Source of the DNA: Candidatus Woesearchaeota archaeon | Lineage (GTDB): Archaea; Nanobdellota; Nanobdellia; Woesearchaeales; GW2011-AR9 | Direction of reading: 5' to 3' | Length of the DNA: 47,877 nucleotides | Assembly: GCA_018303045.1 (NCBI GenBank) | Contig: JAGVYX010000035.1 | Span: 1-47,877, forward strand | In this document: one piece after another, positions 40,336 to 47,877 of the stretch | Numbering within the stretch: the stretch's first letter is position 1 | Layout: the number at the start of each line of letters is the position of its first letter | Made by a program: the position numbers and the translations under genes | The notes under the pieces: model-generated | Seen by the model: only the letters and a program-made list of their open reading frames with translations | Told to the model about the DNA's origin: nothing | The model's database searches: none

Positions 40336-40339
40336 TAAA

Positions 40340-40930
40340 ATGTATGACAAGACCGAAATTAGGATTTTGGAACAAATTTATCTTAATCCGGGGATCCATA
40401 AGAGAGAGCTTTCTAAACAGCTTAAATTAGGAATGCCCTCCATAGATTGCGGGCTTAAAAAAATAAATCAGTTAATTCAGCAGAAAAAGTCAGGGAATCA
40501 GATTAATTATTTCTTGGATTACTCCAAAGAAGCGCTTATACCATCGCTAAATACTGTTGAGCATTCCAGATTTGAAAGATTTCCAGCTAAAGTAAGATTG
40601 TCAGTAACCGATTTCTTAAGGGAATTAAAAGATAAACCTGTAATTGCTCTTATTTTTGGTTCTTATGCAAGCGGCACTTATACTAAGAACTCAGATATTG
40701 ACATTTTGTTAGTTTTTCAGAAAATTGAAGATTCTAAAGAAATTGAGAATACTGCTAAAAAAATAAGCATGAAAACAAACACGCAATTAAATCCAGTTTA
40801 TCTTAGCTACCAAGAATTCAAACAATCATTCCATAATCCAACCAATGAATTTTTCAAAAAGCTTAAGAAAGACAAGATAATTGCCGTTGGAATTGAATGG
40901 TGGAGGCAATTAATAGATGAAGAAGCCTGA
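40340..40930 (+). CDS. HTH-MNT nucleotidyltransferase (antitoxin-like)
   Basis: A 196-residue protein from the ATG at 40340 (MYDKTEIRILEQIYLNPGIH). The open frame extends 63 bases further up, through the TATA box and palindrome, which argues against that start. Residues 1-60 form a winged helix (KRELSKQLKLGMPSIDCGLK). Residues about 100-185 form a minimal nucleotidyltransferase with GSYASGTYTKNSDIDILLVF, the active GSxxxG...SDID motif. MNT proteins paired with HEPN toxins inactivate them, in known cases by AMPylating a Tyr. It overlaps the HEPN gene by 14 bases. Confidence 0.88.
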   Translation: MYDKTEIRILEQIYLNPGIHKRELSKQLKLGMPSIDCGLKKINQLIQQKKSGNQINYFLDYSKEALIPSLNTVEHSRFERFPAKVRLSVTDFLRELKDKPVIALIFGSYASGTYTKNSDIDILLVFQKIEDSKEIENTAKKISMKTNTQLNPVYLSYQEFKQSFHNPTNEFFKKLKKDKIIAVGIEWWRQLIDEEA

Positions 40931-41462
40931 TTGGAAGCTTTGGCTAAATGATAAAACAGAATGTAAGTTTTGGATGGATAATTATATCCGGAAAAAGATT
41001 CTTAAGAAAAGTTCAAATGAATCAAGATTGCATCTAAAAAGAACAGATCATAATTTAACTTTCGCTAATTGGATTATTGAAAAACATAAAGATGAAATTC
41101 CTGATGTTTTTGGCGACGATAATTTTTATGATTGGGTAATTAGTATTTATTACTATGCCATCTATCATGCTGCTCTTGCTCTTTTGAGTAAAGAAGGATT
41201 TACTTCTAAAAATCATTCTGCTACATTGGCTTTTCTAATTTATCACCACCATCATTCGCAGAAAGCGCTGGAGAAGGAAGATGTTGAGTTAATCGCTAGT
41301 TCTTTGGATAGGGAAGATATTGAAATTCTCGGCGTTTCCAAAGAATTGAGAGAAAAGGCCAGTTATGGCGTTCACGAATCTTTCGAGAAGAAATTAGCTG
41401 AACAGGTTAGGAAAGAGGCAGTTGATTTTGCGAATAAGATTAAGTTGCTGTTGAAATCATAA
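40917..41462 (+). CDS. HEPN-domain protein (toxin-like)
   Basis: A 181-residue helical protein overlapping the MNT gene by 14 bases, so translationally coupled. WVISIYYYAIYHAALALLS is the first HEPN helix with the usual Tyr/His-rich face. The second helix region reads LREKASYGVHESFEKKLAEQ. The canonical R-x4-6-H RNase motif is not clearly present; KASYGVH is the nearest position. It could therefore be a diverged toxin or a regulatory HEPN partner. His-rich YHHHHS lies near residues 117-122. Confidence 0.82.
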   Translation: MKKPDWKLWLNDKTECKFWMDNYIRKKILKKSSNESRLHLKRTDHNLTFANWIIEKHKDEIPDVFGDDNFYDWVISIYYYAIYHAALALLSKEGFTSKNHSATLAFLIYHHHHSQKALEKEDVELIASSLDREDIEILGVSKELREKASYGVHESFEKKLAEQVRKEAVDFANKIKLLLKS

Positions 41463-41531
41463 AAAGATAATTTCTCGGAAAACTGCGAAAGCCATAGCTT
41501 TTCATAGCTTTTGATTGTTTCTCAAAATTCT

Positions 41532-42191
41532 TTAAAGTTTTCTAAGCAGCAATAAGGGGTTGAGAGGAGCGCGTTTTTGATAATACTCATTAACAGTTCT
41601 CGGTTTATTTGGAATATAATAACATTCTAAATGTAAATGATTATAAGTCCGGCCATAAACTTTCCTTACATCTTTAGGAACAGCTATTTGTTCTGGCAAT
41701 CGCGAAATCCAGGGGGCTACTCTGCCCACAACCATATCACGATAAACCTGATCTTGGTTCTCCCAGCGCAAGACCGGATAACTTTCTGGCAAGAGTATAC
41801 CGGATGTATCTAAATGAGCCAGAATACAAAGCAATCCCAGCTTTTCGGAATAAACTCCCACATTCATCAAATCAGCAGTCCTGGGATCGGTTTGATGAAA
41901 AACTGCCTTTCCACGAATCGGAGAAACTACTTTTGTTCCTGCTGCGACTTGAAGGTCTAAACCCCGGTGTCGAGAATTTTTATCAGGGTCGTTATAATCC
42001 GGCTCGTTGAAATAACCAGCCAAGTGAATGTTAGGCGTATCTAAATCAATCGGCCAGCGCAAGGAATGCTTAAATTGTTGCAAAGCTTCCGGTAAAGTTC
42101 CGCCTAAATGCGATCCATATTCTCTGGATCGGCCAATAAAGTTAGATTTTCTGCAGCTTTTAATAATTTCAGATAAAGTTGATATTAACAT
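41532..42191 (-). CDS. M23-family (LytM/lysostaphin-type) metallopeptidase
   Basis: A 219-residue zinc endopeptidase domain of the type that cuts peptide cross-links in bacterial peptidoglycan. Ligands and catalytic residues are all placed: His75-x3-Asp79 in SRHRGLDLQVAAG, His126 in ILAHLD, and His185-x-His187 in NHLHLE. There is no clear signal peptide; the first 20 residues are only mildly hydrophobic. The C-terminus ends LLLLRKL, the sequence also left as two relics at 40063-40234. Archaea lack peptidoglycan, so the substrate is likely external or the fold has been reused. Confidence 0.9.
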   Translation of the reverse strand: MLISTLSEIIKSCRKSNFIGRSREYGSHLGGTLPEALQQFKHSLRWPIDLDTPNIHLAGYFNEPDYNDPDKNSRHRGLDLQVAAGTKVVSPIRGKAVFHQTDPRTADLMNVGVYSEKLGLLCILAHLDTSGILLPESYPVLRWENQDQVYRDMVVGRVAPWISRLPEQIAVPKDVRKVYGRTYNHLHLECYYIPNKPRTVNEYYQKRAPLNPLLLLRKL

Positions 42192-42270
42192 TTTTCAATC
42201 AAATAATGCAGTTTGGTGTTCAGTTACCTGCCATCCTCCCCCTCCCTATCTGGCTTCATAAATTTTATTG

Positions 42271-42332
42271 CTGTTTGGCCATCAATGATAAATACTTTGT
42301 GATGCATATTATGGGGATTCAAATCTTTGATT
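42271..42332 (-). repeat. 62-bp copy of a PLD-gene segment
   Basis: Identical to 31432-31493 inside the PLD-family gene, about 10.8 kb away. On the minus strand it encodes the second HKD region (NPHNMHHKVFIIDGQT). It abuts a truncated gene and has no PLD gene around it, so it is a stray ectopic copy. Confidence 0.9.
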
Positions 42333-42524
42333 TAAGTCTTTTATTTTCCCTAAACCGGCATATTTCCTGAAGTTGAAATTTAAACGACAACTAACTAATT
42401 TTGACCCTTCCAGAACTAAAGCATCAATGCCCTGCAATTTTCCAGCAGAGGGATTAGAACTGGAATGAAATCCAGCCAGAAACACATACTTCGCTTTTTC
42501 CGTCTCAAATTCAGTGTAAGCCAT
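42333..42524 (-). pseudogene. Truncated gene fragment (possibly TraB/GumN-like)
   Basis: The ATG at 42524 follows the radical SAM stop (42526-42528) at once, as in an intact operon. The text YVFLAGFHSSSNPSAGKL, then GIDALVLEG resembles the N-terminal strand-turn of TraB/GumN-type proteins (FL.G..H.S ... DALV.E). About 60 residues on, the frame runs into the 62-bp PLD copy and ends. It is therefore a gene cut by the insertion or rearrangement. The family call is tentative. Confidence 0.45.
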
Positions 42525-42525
42525 T

Positions 42526-43737
42526 TTACACCAGCCTCCCGGTAAAAATATTATGCTTATCTCTCATTATTTTTATCTTAATTTTCTTGTCTTTAACATA
42601 CTGGCAATCAGGAACGGAAATAGTTCTATCTTTAGCTGCGGCAACCACCGAATTCTTAAAGCGGTCCGGGCATTTAATTACTGCCGTTACAATATCGCCT
42701 TCCTCAAACGGCTTTGGCAATTCTCTGGTTTCTTTAATGCTAAAATCAGTTTTATCTAACTTTAATTTGATCTGATGCTTCTGTTCCAATTCTTTTAATA
42801 AAGCATAAAATTTCTTCCAGGGAATTTCCTTGGCCGGATTGCGGCCGGGTTTATATTTTAAGAAATTTTGTATCCCTAAAATGGGCTGCTTAGGCAAAGT
42901 TTTAACCCAAATAATTATTTTTTCCAGCTCGTCATTATTATAACTATCGGTTAGCACCGGAGCCGCAATTACGGTTAATTTTTGAGAAGCATAAGATATG
43001 ATGGACTTAAGGTGTTCAACATTATAATTTTTTACTCCAGCCATCTGTTTAGCTTTCTCCGGATCAATCGCATCTAATGAAAGGTTCAACTGCAGCTTGC
43101 TATTTTTAGCTAATAAGTCTATTTTTTCCTTATTAAGCAAAGTGCCGTTAGTATCAATAGAAATGGCCTGTACTTTCTCCATCTGCTGAAGATCAGAAAT
43201 TAACTTGAACATATCTTCATACAAAAATGGTTCGCCCTGCACCCCGATATGAATTTCTACTGGCTCGTCAACAAAATTGATCAATATCTGCAGTTCTTCT
43301 AATAAATAATCTTTCTCTACCACAAAATCATGTTTTTTTGAACTTAACCCTTCCGAAATAGAACAGTAAATGCAGTCCAAATTGCAGGAAGTAACCGGTT
43401 TTATTTCAATAATTGAAGATTCCCGGTAGGCTATGCCGAAAGCTACATTGCCGATTAAGGGAATTCCTGAATTTCGATGAATATAAGTCGCGGAATTGCC
43501 GGTTAACTTATTTTTCAACTGTTCAAAATATTTGGCCAGCAGAAATGAAAATTTAGTTTCCGCTTTTTTCTGGTCAGGATGATTAAACTGCAGCTTATGC
43601 GGATCAACAAGAGTGAAAGAAGCTATTTCCTCAACCTCGGCTAAAGGGACTGATGCTGAAAATAAGTTAAGCAGGGTTACCTGCAGAGAATCATTTTGCA
43701 GATTAAAAGACAGCGTCTTAAAATTTAATTGAGCCAT
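42526..43737 (-). CDS. Radical SAM protein (COG2100-like)
   Basis: A 403-residue Fe-S enzyme using S-adenosylmethionine. The cluster motif is Cys118-x3-Cys122-x2-Cys125 in TSCNLDCIYCS, preceded by GNVAFGIAYRESSIIEIKPV, a layout I know from archaeal COG2100 proteins. Later landmarks: VEIHIGVQGEPFLYED, ISIDTNGTLL and LNLSLDAIDPEKAKQM. The C-terminal region (EGDIVTAVI ... IKIKIMRDKHNIF) looks like a small beta-barrel of TRAM type, suggesting an RNA substrate; that part is inference. The reaction is unknown. Confidence 0.9.
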   Translation of the reverse strand: MAQLNFKTLSFNLQNDSLQVTLLNLFSASVPLAEVEEIASFTLVDPHKLQFNHPDQKKAETKFSFLLAKYFEQLKNKLTGNSATYIHRNSGIPLIGNVAFGIAYRESSIIEIKPVTSCNLDCIYCSISEGLSSKKHDFVVEKDYLLEELQILINFVDEPVEIHIGVQGEPFLYEDMFKLISDLQQMEKVQAISIDTNGTLLNKEKIDLLAKNSKLQLNLSLDAIDPEKAKQMAGVKNYNVEHLKSIISYASQKLTVIAAPVLTDSYNNDELEKIIIWVKTLPKQPILGIQNFLKYKPGRNPAKEIPWKKFYALLKELEQKHQIKLKLDKTDFSIKETRELPKPFEEGDIVTAVIKCPDRFKNSVVAAAKDRTISVPDCQYVKDKKIKIKIMRDKHNIFTGRLV

Positions 43738-43821
43738 AACTGCGCGTAAAGAAGGTATTTTTTAAATGTTACGGTTGAATTTACCACTAACGGGAGGCAT
43801 AGTATTCTGAAGCGGACAACC

Positions 43822-44121
43822 TTATTTCAGATATCTCATTTTGCTTCGATAATAATTCTTAACGGCTTTAACTGTAGGCGGAGATTTGGAAAACTGGCGA
43901 GGAAATTGGTCTACGGCTACTGCCAGAAGCAATTCCAGGCCTTCACCTGTTTGCTCCAAGTTTTTAATTAATTGAACCATAGTGGAAGGAACTGCTTCCA
44001 GAAAATTGGATTTAATCAAGTCCGCAGAGAGTTTGGCGTAAGTGGCATAGGCGACTAAAAGCTCACAGTACTCTTTCGGCCTTAAACTCAATAATTCCAG
44101 ATATAAAGAATAATTTTTCAT
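43822..44121 (-). CDS. Uncharacterised small helical protein
   Basis: A 99-residue all-helical protein (LYLELLSLRPKEYCELLVAY, then LEAVPSTMVQLIKNLEQ) with a basic tail (NYYRSKMRYLK). It is transcribed away from the 44370 gene, with the 20-bp repeat array between. No family is recognised. Confidence 0.65.
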   Translation of the reverse strand: MKNYSLYLELLSLRPKEYCELLVAYATYAKLSADLIKSNFLEAVPSTMVQLIKNLEQTGEGLELLLAVAVDQFPRQFSKSPPTVKAVKNYYRSKMRYLK

Positions 44122-44207
44122 TCAGGTTAAATTTAGTTCCTATTTTAAAAAGATTACGGGAAATTTTACACTAGTCAATAAAACCAAAATGCCAAAAACT
44201 ACAACAT

Positions 44208-44307
44208 TCTCAAACCCTAGACTAACTTCTCAAACCCTAGACTAACTTCTCAAACCCTAGACTAACTTCTCAAACCCTAGACTAACTTCTCAAACCCTAA
44301 ACTAACT
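44208..44307. repeat. Five 20-bp tandem repeats between divergent genes
   Basis: TTCTCAAACCCTAGACTAAC is repeated five times without spacers (44208-44307), the last unit with one change (G to A). It lies in the shared upstream region of the 43822 (minus) and 44370 (plus) genes. Confidence 0.92.
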
Positions 44308-44369
44308 AAAATAACAAAGTAAAAATTAATTCAGATACTTTTAAAAATAATTATCATTTAAACTAGGCT

Positions 44370-44732
44370 ATGGATGAGTTTCAGGAATTAGGATTTAAAA
44401 TTGTGGATAAAGGTTCGGATATAGCGGGAATTGTTCTAGGCAAAGCTCTAGGGGCTGCTGTAGATGCTTATATCCAAGCCCAGGCTGGCATTGAAATTGT
44501 AAGAGATGGTGTTGAGCAAGCTGAAGACCTTGCTTCTACTGTGGCTCTCTGCGGCAATTTTGCTTTTTCTCTATACCGAGAACTGGCTTCTGACCCAGAA
44601 TATACACGCGGAAAAGCCTTCCAATGGGCGGTTTGCGCGGGATTGGGAGTAGCTCAGCCAGTTTATCTTAGCCGAAAAATTCATCGTGTTATGAAAAAGA
44701 CTTATCTGGACAGTATCTTTACCAGCCCCTAG
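44370..44732 (+). CDS. Uncharacterised small protein
   Basis: A 120-residue protein with Ala/Gly-rich helices (GIVLGKALGAAVDAYIQAQA) and a more hydrophobic second half (FQWAVCAGLGVAQPVYL) that may touch the membrane. It ends 61 bases before mutS and could be co-transcribed with it. No family is recognised. Confidence 0.65.
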   Translation: MDEFQELGFKIVDKGSDIAGIVLGKALGAAVDAYIQAQAGIEIVRDGVEQAEDLASTVALCGNFAFSLYRELASDPEYTRGKAFQWAVCAGLGVAQPVYLSRKIHRVMKKTYLDSIFTSP

Positions 44733-44793
44733 ATTCTCTTCTGCCTCGCCATACTCGAAATAGTTAAAAACCACCGCTTTTCTTATTCTGGAT

Positions 44794-47277
44794 ATGAGTG
44801 AAAAAGAAACCATTCTGGACGCTGATCCTGCGGCTTTAACTCCCGGCATGCGGCAATACCAAGACGCTAAACGGGCTAATCCTGATTGTTTAATCATGCT
44901 GAGAATGGGCGATTTTTATGAGCTGTTTTATGAAGATGCCATTACCGCTTCCCGAGAATTGGAAATTACCTTAACTTCCAGAGGCAAGGGCGATAAAAAA
45001 GCTCCTTTAGCCGGCGTGCCGTATCATGCTCTGGAAGTTTATCTTAGCCGGCTGATCAAAAAGGGATACAAAGTTGCCATCATCGAACAACTGGAAGATC
45101 CCCGACAAGCCAAAGGGCTGGTGAAACGCGGATTAACCAGGATCGTTACACCGGGAACAGTGATGGAAGTCTCCATGCTTCCTGAAAAAGATAACAATTA
45201 TATCGGATCAGTTAGAAGTTCCGGAGATCATTTAACTGCGGCCATCTGCGATATTTCCACTGGCGAGTTCTGGGCCTGCAGTTATGAGCAGTTATCAGAT
45301 TTAACCAGTGAATTTACCCGGCTGGGGCTGAAAGAATGCCTCCTTCCGGAAAGTCTGAAAGTAAACCAGGAATTGATAACCAAAATTAAATCCTTAGGCT
45401 GTTTTTTAAATTTTCAAGAAGATTATCATTTTGCTGAACAGCCTTCCCGCCAGGTTCTATTAAATCATTTTAATCTATCTTCTATAGAATCATTCGGCCT
45501 GGAAACAAAAACAATTTCGGTGTGCGGCGGTTTATTGCATTATTTAACTGCGACACAGAAGAACAGCCTTCCTCAGATAACCAGAATATCGGTCAAAAAT
45601 AACTCCGAAACCCTGTTGTTAGATTCCAGCACAATTCGAAATCTGGAATTAATTAGAAACATCAGGGATAATGGCGCTAAGGGAACTTTGCTGTCAATTC
45701 TTGATCGCGCAGTTACCGCTATGGGGGCAAGATTGTTGAAAAAATGGCTGCAGGCGCCGCTGCTGAACAGGGAACAGATTACTCTTCGCCTTGATGCGGT
45801 AGCTGAACTGCAGCGGAAAGTTATCCTCAGGGAAGAAATAATTTCCTTATTAAATTCAGTTCAGGACTTGGAACGGCTTATCTCCAGAATTAATTACGGC
45901 AACAGCACTCCCCGCGATCTCTTAGCTTTGAGAAATTCCCTCCAAAACCTGCCTCCATTAAAGCAGCAGCTGGCCGGCGTTGAAAGCGATTTTCTAAGGC
46001 GCACTGCCGATTTTGACCCCTTGCCGGAGATTTATCAGTTAATCTCTGCCAGTATCCGCGATGATGCGCCGGCGGTAATCCGCGAAGGCGGAATGATTAA
46101 ACCAAACTATCATCAGGAACTGGATCAATGGCATCATCTGACTAAAAACAGCCAGACCTACCTGGCTCAGCTGGAAGAAAAAGAAAGAACCGCAACCGGC
46201 ATAAGTTCATTAAAAATTTCCTACAATCGCGTATTTGGATATTTTATAGAAATAACCAAAAAAAATCTTCATTTAGTCCCGGCTAATTATGTGAGAAAAC
46301 AAACCACTGCGGCGGGAGAACGCTATATTACTGAAGACCTTAAATTAGCAGAAGAAAAAATTCTTAGTGCGCAGGAAAAAATAGCCGAGCTGGAATACTA
46401 TTTATTTCAGGAAATCGCAGCAAAAATTGCCCGGAAAACTGTAATTATTCAAGAGACCGCCGCTAAATTGGCTGCTTTGGATGTTCTTTGCTGTTTAGCT
46501 AAAATAGCTATGGAATATAATTACTGCCGCCCGCAGTTGGCTGAACAGGGCTTTTATATCAAGAATGGGCGCCATCCGGTGATTGAACAGCTGCAGCCGG
46601 GGTTCATCAGCAACAATATTAATTTAGCCGCAGGAGAAATGATGATTATTACCGGGCCAAACATGGCTGGCAAAAGCACGGTTATGCGCCAGACGGCCTT
46701 GATCCTATTAATGGCGCAGATGGGTTCATTTGTCCCTGCTGAAGAATGCTTATTTTCTCCGGCAGATCGAATTTTTACCAGGATTGGAGCGCATGATGAT
46801 TTAAGCTCAGGCCAGTCTACCTTCATGGTGGAAATGCTGGAAACAGCCGCCATTTTAAATAATGCTACAGAAAACAGCCTGATTATCCTTGATGAAATTG
46901 GCCGCGGGACAAGCACCTTTGATGGAGTATCTATTGCCTGGAGCGTGGCAGAATATATTTATAATAAAATTAGAGCTAAAACTTTGTGCGCGACCCATTA
47001 CCATGTCTTAAATAAATTAGCTGAGAGATGCGCTGGAATAAAAAATTATAACATTGCGGTAAAGGAAGTTAACGGAGAATTAGTATTTTTGCATAAATTA
47101 GTTCCGGGAAGCACTGATCAAAGTTATGGCGTTCATGCAGCTAAATATGCCGGATTGCCTTTGGAAGTTATCGAGCGGGCTAAACAAATTCAATCCCTTC
47201 TGGAGAAGGATGATCAGATGATTCATAAAATCAAAGCTAAGAAGTTAGAAGAACAGCGCAGTTTGGAGGGATTTTGA
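44794..47277 (+). CDS. mutS: DNA mismatch repair protein MutS (bacterial MutS1 type)
   Basis: An 827-residue mismatch-recognition ATPase. The N-terminal mismatch reader is intact: MGDFYELFYEDA with the Phe41-x-Glu43 wedge. The connector, lever and clamp domains follow. The ATPase has Walker A GPNMAGKST (about 620-628), Walker B LIILDEIGRGTSTFDG (about 690-705) and ATHYH. The C-terminus stops soon after the ABC domain, at about 46 residues past AAKYAGLPLEVI, so the dimerisation/tetramerisation tail is short. MutS1 is scattered in archaea and usually came from bacteria. No mutL is in the window. Confidence 0.96.
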   Translation: MSEKETILDADPAALTPGMRQYQDAKRANPDCLIMLRMGDFYELFYEDAITASRELEITLTSRGKGDKKAPLAGVPYHALEVYLSRLIKKGYKVAIIEQLEDPRQAKGLVKRGLTRIVTPGTVMEVSMLPEKDNNYIGSVRSSGDHLTAAICDISTGEFWACSYEQLSDLTSEFTRLGLKECLLPESLKVNQELITKIKSLGCFLNFQEDYHFAEQPSRQVLLNHFNLSSIESFGLETKTISVCGGLLHYLTATQKNSLPQITRISVKNNSETLLLDSSTIRNLELIRNIRDNGAKGTLLSILDRAVTAMGARLLKKWLQAPLLNREQITLRLDAVAELQRKVILREEIISLLNSVQDLERLISRINYGNSTPRDLLALRNSLQNLPPLKQQLAGVESDFLRRTADFDPLPEIYQLISASIRDDAPAVIREGGMIKPNYHQELDQWHHLTKNSQTYLAQLEEKERTATGISSLKISYNRVFGYFIEITKKNLHLVPANYVRKQTTAAGERYITEDLKLAEEKILSAQEKIAELEYYLFQEIAAKIARKTVIIQETAAKLAALDVLCCLAKIAMEYNYCRPQLAEQGFYIKNGRHPVIEQLQPGFISNNINLAAGEMMIITGPNMAGKSTVMRQTALILLMAQMGSFVPAEECLFSPADRIFTRIGAHDDLSSGQSTFMVEMLETAAILNNATENSLIILDEIGRGTSTFDGVSIAWSVAEYIYNKIRAKTLCATHYHVLNKLAERCAGIKNYNIAVKEVNGELVFLHKLVPGSTDQSYGVHAAKYAGLPLEVIERAKQIQSLLEKDDQMIHKIKAKKLEEQRSLEGF

Positions 47278-47449
47278 TTATTGATATGCTCCATTTTGTG
47301 GGCACGGATTAAGACCTTATTTACTACCAGACTGGAATAATTGAACGAAACATTTATACTCTGCGAATTTTTGAGGGGACAGAGAACAAGACTTTACTTT
47401 ACCTATAAATATTTTTTGAAAGAAGAAAGTATGGAGAACTTTGAAAAAT

Positions 47450-47848
47450 TCATTGTACACCCATTCTTGCTAAACTGCCACGAACTGCTTGAGTAAGCTC
47501 ATCTAAGGATGGTTGCTTAAAAGCACCATTTTCAACGCGCGCGACTAGCGCCTCCGGCGCTACCCCGACGGAACGACCGCTGCCGTAGAGAATGCTGCCG
47601 CAGCCAACGCCACCGCTACGGCCGCCAAGCAAGGCAACACGGCCTGAATCGATATTTTTATATCCATCGTGATGTGAACCAATTTGTTCATTTCCTTCAC
47701 TATCTAAGAATATAGCCTTTACTTGGTCTTCTCCACCCAATGGAATTGCTAAATCTGGATTTGTCAACTGCTCTTTAATTGGTCTGTATCCTGAAGGATT
47801 CTTTCTCGCTTCCTCAACAGAACGAACAACAGCATAAACAGCTTTCAT
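47450..47848 (-). CDS. Uncharacterised Gly-rich protein
   Basis: A 132-residue soluble protein. Residues 60-95 are rich in Gly/Ser (VALLGGRSGGVGCGSILYGSG), which could be a nucleotide- or sugar-binding loop or a flexible hinge. The C-terminus is helical (SLDELTQAVRGSLARM). It has no signal peptide. The G+C-rich middle differs from the AT-rich neighbourhood and may point to transfer. The 170 bases between it and mutS hold only a GAGAACTTTG fragment of the short repeat family. Confidence 0.6.
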   Translation of the reverse strand: MKAVYAVVRSVEEARKNPSGYRPIKEQLTNPDLAIPLGGEDQVKAIFLDSEGNEQIGSHHDGYKNIDSGRVALLGGRSGGVGCGSILYGSGRSVGVAPEALVARVENGAFKQPSLDELTQAVRGSLARMGVQ

Positions 47849-47877
47849 GTCTTTTAATGATCTTTTAAACTCAGGTG

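Noticed and set aside
42179..42370. Plus-strand small gene
   Set aside because: The frame is made of M23 upstream DNA and the antisense of the PLD copy; nothing supports translation.
44208..44307. Possible CRISPR array
   Set aside because: The five units are directly adjacent with no unique spacers, and no cas gene is near.
1..47877. tRNA genes
   Set aside because: Looked for T-arm (GTTCGAATC-like) and acceptor pairs in the gaps; none seen. This was by eye and could miss an unusual or intron-containing tRNA.

Overview
The window looks like a chromosome segment of a DPANN archaeon, most likely a woesearchaeote-type lineage. That placement is inference from gene content. The evidence for an archaeon is direct: an archaeal/eukaryotic-type ribosomal protein L15e (33036-33548, minus), an archaeal-style 7S SRP RNA (about 24946-25217, minus), TATA boxes about 30 bases upstream of many start codons with leaderless starts, a PAC2 protein, a NurA-like nuclease, an Lhr-type helicase, and a KRGQ-type class III signal peptide. 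The DNA is AT-rich and genes are mostly single or in short operons. Several genes are of bacterial type (MutS, M23 peptidase, peroxiredoxin/SOD, alarmone hydrolase), as is common in DPANN genomes.

Layout. 1-780: end of a DUF2080 transposase-associated gene and a frameshifted IS481/IS3-like transposase relic. 0.9-6.2 kb: DEAD-box helicase, a TPR-like protein, an oxidative-stress cluster (2Fe-2S ferredoxin, peroxiredoxin, unknown, superoxide dismutase), purC and an HD alarmone hydrolase. 6.2-12.6 kb: a large surface protein with a lysozyme-like domain, a Tat-exported phosphodiester glycosidase, an M3 oligopeptidase and a small anchored protein. 13.2-15.0 kb: a minus-strand PAC2 operon. 15.2-24.9 kb: mostly unrecognised lineage-specific genes, an IS5-like relic, a pair of paralogues separated by a structured element, a tandem nucleotidyltransferase protein, a secreted coiled-coil protein and a small lipoprotein. 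24.9-25.4 kb: SRP RNA. 25.5-35.8 kb: putative zinc peptidase, NurA-like nuclease, S51 peptidase, Tat lipoprotein, LysM-like protein, phospholipase D-like protein, L15e, a/b hydrolase and polyprenol-kinase-like enzyme. 36-44 kb: Lhr helicase, a Fis-like HTH protein, an MNT-HEPN pair, an M23 peptidase and a radical SAM protein. 44.8-47.3 kb: bacterial-type MutS.

The most interesting content is non-coding. Two intergenic elements (18533-18708 and 34205-34364) share a conserved core, while their closing stems are completely different in sequence yet still pair. This suggests an undescribed structured RNA. Three families of short inverted-repeat elements are present. One is 82 bp with three copies, and two of those are flanked by perfect 8-bp target-site duplications. 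Several local duplications have copied gene starts or gene tails (2700-2785, 15918-15968, 40063-40234, 42271-42332), leaving decoy start codons and gene relics.

Functionally, the exported proteins form a cell-surface set: lysozyme-like domain, M23 endopeptidase, LysM-like domain, amino-sugar phosphodiester glycosidase and PLD. This would fit an organism that contacts or feeds on bacterial walls, but that is inference.
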